Source: Nocardia xishanensis NBRC 101358 (lineage in GTDB: Bacteria; Actinomycetota; Actinomycetes; Mycobacteriales; Mycobacteriaceae). From it: a stretch of DNA of 62,837 nt. The position numbers were made by a program, and so were the translations under genes. Of this stretch, positions 58,393 through 62,837 are shown in pieces. The stretch's first letter is position 1. Every line of letters starts with the position of its first letter. The stretch is from the NCBI RefSeq assembly GCF_001613365.1, contig NZ_BDCF01000049.1:1-62837 (forward strand), in the 5' to 3' direction. The notes beneath the pieces were generated by a model. The model saw nothing but the letters and a program-made list of their open reading frames with translations. It ran no database searches and was not told the DNA's origin.

Positions 58393-60180
58393 ATGTCGAC
58401 ACGCATGCTGATTCCGCTGTCCGTCGCGGTGCTCGCCGCCGCGGCGGCGGGCTGCTCGCCCGGGCCGCAGGGTCCCGCGCCCGCGGCCGACGCCTTCGTC
58501 GCGGCCTTCGCCGACCACGAGGTGGCCGCGGCCGCCGAGCTCACCAGTCAGCCCGAGAAGGCCACCGCCGCACTGACTTCCGCGTGGCAGAACCTACAGG
58601 CCGAACAGCTGACGGCGCGGACCGGCGCGGCCAGGGTCACCGGCGACACCGCAACTGTCGAATACACCTACGAGTGGCGCCTGCCGAAGAACCGCACTTG
58701 GACCTACACCGGCCAGCTGCAAATGGGCCGCAGCGGCGGGCGCTGGATGGTGCGCTGGACGTCGTCGAACATCCACCCCGAGCTCGGCGACACCCAGACC
58801 ATGGAACTGCGGGCGAACCCGGCCCCGCGCGCCAGGGTGAACGAGCAGTCCGGCAGCGACGTCCTGGTGCCCGGCAAAGTGTGCCGCGTCGCGTTCACCG
58901 CCGCCGACGCCTCCGACCCCGCCACGGTGGCCGCCGCGCTGTCCCGGTCGCTGTCGCGTTTCGACGAACGGCTCACCCCCGAGGCGATCCTGAAGACGGC
59001 GAAGAACATCAAGGGCGCGTACACGGTGCTGCTGCTCACCGAGCTGGAATACGACCAGGTCGGCGCCGACCTGATCGGGCTGCCCGGGGTGACGCTGACC
59101 CAGGAATGGGACCTGGTCGCGACCGATCGCCATTTCGCGCCCGACCTGATGACACAGGTGCGCCAGACCGTGATCGCCGAGGTGGACGGCAAATCGGGCT
59201 GGAGCGTGGTGACCATGAACGCCAACGGCGCCGACACCGCCGTGCTCACCGAGGTGCCCGCGCAACCTGCGCCCTCGTTCGCGCTGAGCATCGACCGCTA
59301 CGTGCAGAACGCCGCCCAGCGCGCCGTCGACGTGCGTACCGAGCAGACCATGATGGTCGTGCTGCGCCCGTCCACCGGCGCGATACTGGCGGTCGCGCAG
59401 AACGACGAGGCGGACCGGGACGGGCCGGTGGCCACCATCGGCCAGTATCCGCCCGGTTCGGTGTTCAAGACGGTGACGGCCGCGGCGGCGATGGCCGCCG
59501 GGCTGGCCACGCCCGACACCGTGCTGCCCTGCCCGAGCAGCATCGTCATCGGTGAGCGCACCATTCCGAACTACAACCACTTCACGGTCGGCAGCGTGCC
59601 GATGGCCACCGCATACGAGCGATCGTGCAACACTTCCTTCGCCAAGCTGGCCAGCGAGCTGCCCGCCGACGCGCTGCACGTCACCGCCGCGAAACTGGGT
59701 GTGGGCCAAGACTATTCGGTGGTCGGACTGCCCACCGCGTCCGGCTCGGTGCCGACCGCGGGCGAGATGGTGCAGCGGACCGAGGACGGGATCGGGCAGG
59801 GCAAGGTGGTGGTCAGCCCCTTCGGCATGGCCGTGATGGCCGCGACCATCGCGCACGGCACGGCGCCGGTGCCGTACCTGATCGCCGGGCGGCCCACCGC
59901 CGTCGAAGGGGAGCGGCCCGCCATCGCGCCGGAGGTGATCGAGGGATTGCGGGTCATGATGCGCAAGGTGGTCACCGGCGGCACCGCCGAGCGCATCGTC
60001 GATCAAGGCGAGGTGTACGGCAAGACGGGTGAGGCAGAGGTGGACGGCGGCTCGCACTCGTGGTTCGTCGGGTATCGCGGCGACATCGCCTTCGCGACGC
60101 TGCTGGTCAAGGGCGGCAGCTCCGACCACGCGGTGGCGGTGACGCGCGATATGTTCGCCGCGCTGCCGACGGGCTATTGA
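58393..60180 (+). CDS. Penicillin-binding lipoprotein (class B-like transpeptidase)
   Basis: The 595-residue protein has a lipoprotein signal with Cys21 after AAAAAG, an N-terminal NTF2-like MecA domain (YTYEWRLPKNRTWTYTGQLQ), a dimerisation part, and a transpeptidase domain: SxxK in PPGSVFKTVTAAAA, SxN in YERSCNTSFA, KTG in YGKTGEAEVDGG. It cross-links peptidoglycan. It matches the M. tuberculosis PBP-lipo (Rv2864c) in position and layout. Confidence 0.95.
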   Translation: MSTRMLIPLSVAVLAAAAAGCSPGPQGPAPAADAFVAAFADHEVAAAAELTSQPEKATAALTSAWQNLQAEQLTARTGAARVTGDTATVEYTYEWRLPKNRTWTYTGQLQMGRSGGRWMVRWTSSNIHPELGDTQTMELRANPAPRARVNEQSGSDVLVPGKVCRVAFTAADASDPATVAAALSRSLSRFDERLTPEAILKTAKNIKGAYTVLLLTELEYDQVGADLIGLPGVTLTQEWDLVATDRHFAPDLMTQVRQTVIAEVDGKSGWSVVTMNANGADTAVLTEVPAQPAPSFALSIDRYVQNAAQRAVDVRTEQTMMVVLRPSTGAILAVAQNDEADRDGPVATIGQYPPGSVFKTVTAAAAMAAGLATPDTVLPCPSSIVIGERTIPNYNHFTVGSVPMATAYERSCNTSFAKLASELPADALHVTAAKLGVGQDYSVVGLPTASGSVPTAGEMVQRTEDGIGQGKVVVSPFGMAVMAATIAHGTAPVPYLIAGRPTAVEGERPAIAPEVIEGLRVMMRKVVTGGTAERIVDQGEVYGKTGEAEVDGGSHSWFVGYRGDIAFATLLVKGGSSDHAVAVTRDMFAALPTGY

Positions 60181-60193
60181 GCGACGCGGCGAA

Positions 60194-60219
60194 GGCGCCG
60201 CCGCCGCAGCGGCGACGCC
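60194..60219. terminator. Hairpin between convergent PBP and peptidoglycan-binding genes
   Basis: GGCGCCGCCGC (60194-60204) and GCGGCGACGCC (60209-60219) form an 11-bp stem with one mismatch and a 4-base loop. It is 14 bases after the PBP stop and 10 bases after the opposite gene's stop, so it may act in both directions. Confidence 0.6.
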
Positions 60220-60228
60220 CGCGAATCA

Positions 60229-60567
60229 TCAGGAGTACAACACGGCCCACGTGTCCGGCCCGACCACGCCGTCGACCTTCAGACCGTACGCGGCCTGGAT
60301 GTCCCGCACCGCCGCCTCGGTATCCGGCCCGAAGGCGCCGTCGATCTTCACGGCATAGCCGTGCAGCTGGAGCAGACACTGCGCTTGCCGGACGGCGTCA
60401 CCGCGGCTTCCGCTGCTGATGGTCGGGTAGGAGTCGGTGTAGCCGCAGCCCTTGCCGCGCTCGGCGGGGTCGGCGTCTTTCGGGGCGGGTGCGGCCCACG
60501 CGGGCGCGGTCGTGGTCAGCAGACCGGCGGCGAATGCGGTGGCGGCGATCAGCGTGCGAAAAGTCAT
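60229..60567 (-). CDS. Secreted peptidoglycan-binding domain protein
   Basis: The 112-residue protein begins MTFRTLIAATAFAAGLLTTT (signal peptide, cleavage near AWA-AP), then a PG_binding_1 fold: GSRGDAVRQAQCLLQLHGYA, VKIDGAFGPDTEAAVRDIQA and GVVGPDTWAVL. Such single-domain proteins may inhibit or target wall enzymes. ATG 60567 is chosen over 60576 because AAGGGA gives correct spacing. Lies tail-to-tail with the PBP gene. Confidence 0.88.
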   Translation of the reverse strand: MTFRTLIAATAFAAGLLTTTAPAWAAPAPKDADPAERGKGCGYTDSYPTISSGSRGDAVRQAQCLLQLHGYAVKIDGAFGPDTEAAVRDIQAAYGLKVDGVVGPDTWAVLYS

Positions 60568-60672
60568 GAGAACCATCCCTTGTCGAGTGCTACGGTCCGG
60601 GAGCGGTGCTCCCGATGAGCAAACTAGGAGCCGTGCCTTCGGCGATTCTCGAGACTTTCTGCAATCGCCTGG

Positions 60673-61809
60673 TCAGGACGGTGGCGCGGTCTCCTCGCTC
60701 GCCCCGTAGCGCAGCCGCGTCGATCCGACCCTGATGACGTCGCCGTCGGTGAGCGGGGTGTCGGCACGGATCGGCACCTCGTTCACGTACACCCCGTTCG
60801 CGGAATCCCGGTCCCTGACGAAGATCCCGTCGTCGCGGTGCAGGATGCGCGCGTGCTTGCGACTGACCCGCGCGTCGTCGAGCACGATGTCGTTGTCGGG
60901 TTCTCGGCCGATGCGCAGACCCGAGGGCGGCACCGGAATCCGGTCGCCGTCGCCGACGCGCAACCAGGCCCTGCGGCGGATGCTCGGCACGTCGCGGGTG
61001 GTGGCGCCACGGGCGGACGGCGATTCCGGCGGCAGCCGGTGGTTGCGGATCGCTTCCTCGAGCTCGGCGGTCTCCGGTTGCGGATCGGCGCCGAGTTCCT
61101 CCACCAGGTTGCGCCGCAGCTCCCGGAAGGCGTTCAGCGCGTCGGCCTGCCGTCCGGACGCGTACAGCGCCCTGGCCAGCAGTCGCCACACCCGTTCGTC
61201 CACGGTGCGTTCGGCGGTCAACGCGGTCAGCTCGCCGGTCACCGCGCTCGCGCGCCCGTCGGCGATGTCGGCGGCGATCCGATCGACGAGCACGTGATGT
61301 CTGCGCTCGGTCATGTCGGTGGCGAAGTTCGCGGCGAACCCCAGTTCGTGCACGCCCGTCACCGGCGTGCCGCCCCACTGGCCCAACGCTTCCGCGAAAC
61401 ACGCTGCGGCCGTGCGTGAGTCACCGGCGCGGGCGGCCGCGTCGCCGCGCGTACGCGCGGCCTCGAATCGGCCGACGTCGCACTGGTCGTCGGCGATGTC
61501 GAGCAGATAGCCCGCGTCGACGGTGCGCAGGACGTCGCGATCGGGAATTCCGGCTCCGCGCAGGACGGTTCGCAGATTCGACACGTACGCGTAGAGGCCG
61601 TCCATGGCGCGCGGCGGCGGGTCCTCGCCCCAGATCGCATCGATCAGCGCGATCTTCGGGACGCCCTGGCGGCGGTTGACTACCAGGATCGCCAGCAGCG
61701 CACGCGGTTTCGCACCGGACAGGACGATGGGAACTCCGTCGACGAGCAGCCGTACCGGGCCGAGTATTCGCACGTCGAGCGAGGGCCGATCGGGACCAGC
61801 CGTGGCCAC
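60673..61809 (-). CDS. EmbR-like SARP regulator with BTAD and FHA domains
   Basis: The 378-residue protein begins with an OmpR/PhoB-type winged helix (VRILGPVRLLVDGVPIVLSG; RQGVPKIALIDAIWGEDPPP; LYAYVSNLRTVLRGAG), followed by a helical bacterial transcriptional activation domain (~100-245) and a C-terminal FHA domain (~280-370) with GLRIGREPDNDIVLDDARVS, RKHARIL and DSANGVYVNE. In M. tuberculosis EmbR has this order and reads PknH phosphorylation. GTG 61809 has GGAGGG at suitable spacing; ATG 61815 is possible. Divergent from a kinase. Confidence 0.88.
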   Translation of the reverse strand: MATAGPDRPSLDVRILGPVRLLVDGVPIVLSGAKPRALLAILVVNRRQGVPKIALIDAIWGEDPPPRAMDGLYAYVSNLRTVLRGAGIPDRDVLRTVDAGYLLDIADDQCDVGRFEAARTRGDAAARAGDSRTAAACFAEALGQWGGTPVTGVHELGFAANFATDMTERRHHVLVDRIAADIADGRASAVTGELTALTAERTVDERVWRLLARALYASGRQADALNAFRELRRNLVEELGADPQPETAELEEAIRNHRLPPESPSARGATTRDVPSIRRRAWLRVGDGDRIPVPPSGLRIGREPDNDIVLDDARVSRKHARILHRDDGIFVRDRDSANGVYVNEVPIRADTPLTDGDVIRVGSTRLRYGASEETAPPS

Positions 61810-62012
61810 TGGCATCCCTCCCAACTACACTGCGCGCCAAGTCGTCTCGCGAAGCGAAGGCGACGTGAGTGGATTCAGCATACGCATTGCCCGAGGTCCG
61901 CGGCGGAGCCCTTCGGGACGAAACCGCCGCGCGGGGCGCGGGGCCGCGCGGCAGTTCGCGCAGGTGGAGTGCCGATCTCACGGATGCGGTGGCACAGGGA
62001 GGTGCGCGGAGG

Positions 62013-62837
62013 GTGGTCGCTGCGGAGTTGATCGCCGGCTCGGTGTTCGCGGGTCATCAGATCGAACGACGGCTCGGTTCCGGCGGGATGGGCACGGTGT
62101 ATCTCGCCAAGCACCCGACACTGCCGATGCGGGTGGCGCTGAAAGTGGTCGGCGCGGGGCGCGACGACCCCGAGTACATCGCCTTGTTCCGGCGGGAGGC
62201 GCAGCTGGCGGCCGGTCTCGATCATCCGAACATCGTGGACGTCAAGGATTTCGGCGAGGAAGACGGCACGCTGTGGATGTCCATGCGGTACGTGCCGGGC
62301 GGCGACGCGGCGGCACTGGTCGGTCCTGGGCGTTCGGGCGTCGAGGCGGGCCGTGCGGTGCACATCGTGACCGAGGCGGCCAAAGCGCTCGACTACGCGC
62401 ACGAACACCACGTCGTGCACCGGGATGTGAAGCCCGCCAACATCTTCGTCGCGCCCGGCGACGCGGGCGCGGACCGGGTGCTGGTCGGTGACTTCGGCAT
62501 CGCGCGCCGGACGGATCCCGCCGCCACCCAGGTCGACACGGGCGTTAGGACGTTCACCGCACCCTACGCGCCACCGGAACAGCGCAGCGGCGGACGCGTG
62601 GACCGGCGCGCCGATGTCTACGCGCTCGGCGTCACCTGCTACGAACTGCTGACCGGCCGGTTGCCCGACGCGGTGCTCGCAGATCGCGAGCGGCTGCCCG
62701 CCGGAGTCGGCGCGGTGCTGGCCAAAGCCATGGCGGGTGATCCGGACGAACGCTACGGGACGTGCGGCGAGCTGGCGGCGGCGCTGGCCGACGCGGTGCG
62801 GGCGGAGTCGGCGCGCGGCGAACCGAAGCGCCGTTTC
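62013..62837 (+). CDS. Ser/Thr protein kinase, N-terminal part (3' end outside window)
   Basis: The frame encodes a Hanks-type kinase domain and remains open to the window end. Motifs are RRLGSGGMGTVYLAKHPTLP (P-loop), RVALKVV (lysine), VVHRDVKPANIFVAP (catalytic loop), VGDFGIARR, PYAPPEQRSGG and DRRADVYALGVTCYELLTGR. It probably continues into a membrane and sensor part. GTG 62013 follows CGGAGG very closely; GTG 61989 is an alternative. It faces the SARP-FHA gene about 180-200 bases away. Confidence 0.88.
   Translation, partial: MVAAELIAGSVFAGHQIERRLGSGGMGTVYLAKHPTLPMRVALKVVGAGRDDPEYIALFRREAQLAAGLDHPNIVDVKDFGEEDGTLWMSMRYVPGGDAAALVGPGRSGVEAGRAVHIVTEAAKALDYAHEHHVVHRDVKPANIFVAPGDAGADRVLVGDFGIARRTDPAATQVDTGVRTFTAPYAPPEQRSGGRVDRRADVYALGVTCYELLTGRLPDAVLADRERLPAGVGAVLAKAMAGDPDERYGTCGELAAALADAVRAESARGEPKRRF

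Noticed and set aside
1..62837. tRNA, rRNA, 4.5S RNA, CRISPR arrays, insertion sequences, att sites or dif
   Set aside because: None was recognised by eye. A covariance-model scan was not possible, so small RNAs cannot be excluded.

Overview
The window is GC-rich actinobacterial chromosome, most likely Nocardia or a close Mycobacteriales relative. From memory of the M. tuberculosis map, the backbone follows the conserved order running from smc (Rv2922c) to the penicillin-binding lipoprotein gene (Rv2864c). Many starts are GTG or TTG. No rRNA, tRNA, CRISPR array, insertion sequence or prophage was seen.

Layout. 1-5 kb: the 3' end of smc, then a minus-strand series (two small ORFs, an MBL hydrolase, an NmrA-type reductase) facing a TetR regulator with a C-terminal zinc ribbon, then a DUF2237 gene. 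5-13.5 kb: ftsY, the nitrogen-control set amtB-glnB-glnD, a small unknown gene and ffh. 13.7-26 kb: an amidohydrolase, a RibD-like reductase, rpsP-khpA-rimM-trmD, then about 8.5 kb (VOC protein, LuxR regulator, two acyl-CoA ligases, tex, a membrane protein) lying between trmD and rplS. 26-33 kb: rplS, lepB, rnhB, DUF2469, yraN, comM-like, dprA, xerC. 33-41 kb is the accessory part: two DUF202 proteins, an SdsA1-type alkylsulfatase, three GAF-ANTAR regulators, an ECF sigma factor, DUF1990, a secreted M23 peptidase and an unrecognised secreted repeat protein. 41-49 kb: rpsB, tsf, pyrH, frr, cdsA, a LapA-like protein, rlmN and a Ser/Thr kinase. 49-53 kb: Uma2, DUF5997/LysR pair, a DapA-like lyase with a SLOG-like partner. 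53-60 kb: dxr, rip1, ispG, GNAT, PBP lipoprotein. The end holds an EmbR-like SARP-FHA regulator facing a Ser/Thr kinase that runs off the window.

How the genes fit together. The core is information processing and envelope biogenesis: SRP targeting (ftsY, ffh), signal peptidase (lepB), ribosome components and maturation (rpsP, rimM, trmD, rplS, rpsB, tsf, frr, rlmN), nucleotide and lipid precursors (pyrH, cdsA, dxr, ispG), DNA processing (dprA, comM, xerC, rnhB) and regulated proteolysis (rip1). Regulation is prominent in the accessory part: ANTAR proteins, an ECF sigma factor, GAF-LuxR, TetR, LysR, SARP-FHA and two STPKs.

Non-coding signals seen directly include two related palindromes between the NmrA and TetR genes, a near-identical promoter element before rpsP and rplS, two stem-loops in the long rpsB leader, a perfect inverted repeat between rpsB and tsf, a 16-bp palindrome before pyrH, several strong terminators, and a recurring -10-like hexamer 6-8 nt upstream of start codons that suggests leaderless transcripts. 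I see no single clearly new system. The best candidates for new biology are the CSGSAC repeat protein paired with the M23 peptidase, the GAF-ANTAR/sigma cluster, the SARP-FHA/kinase pair and the RNA structures around rpsB-tsf-pyrH.
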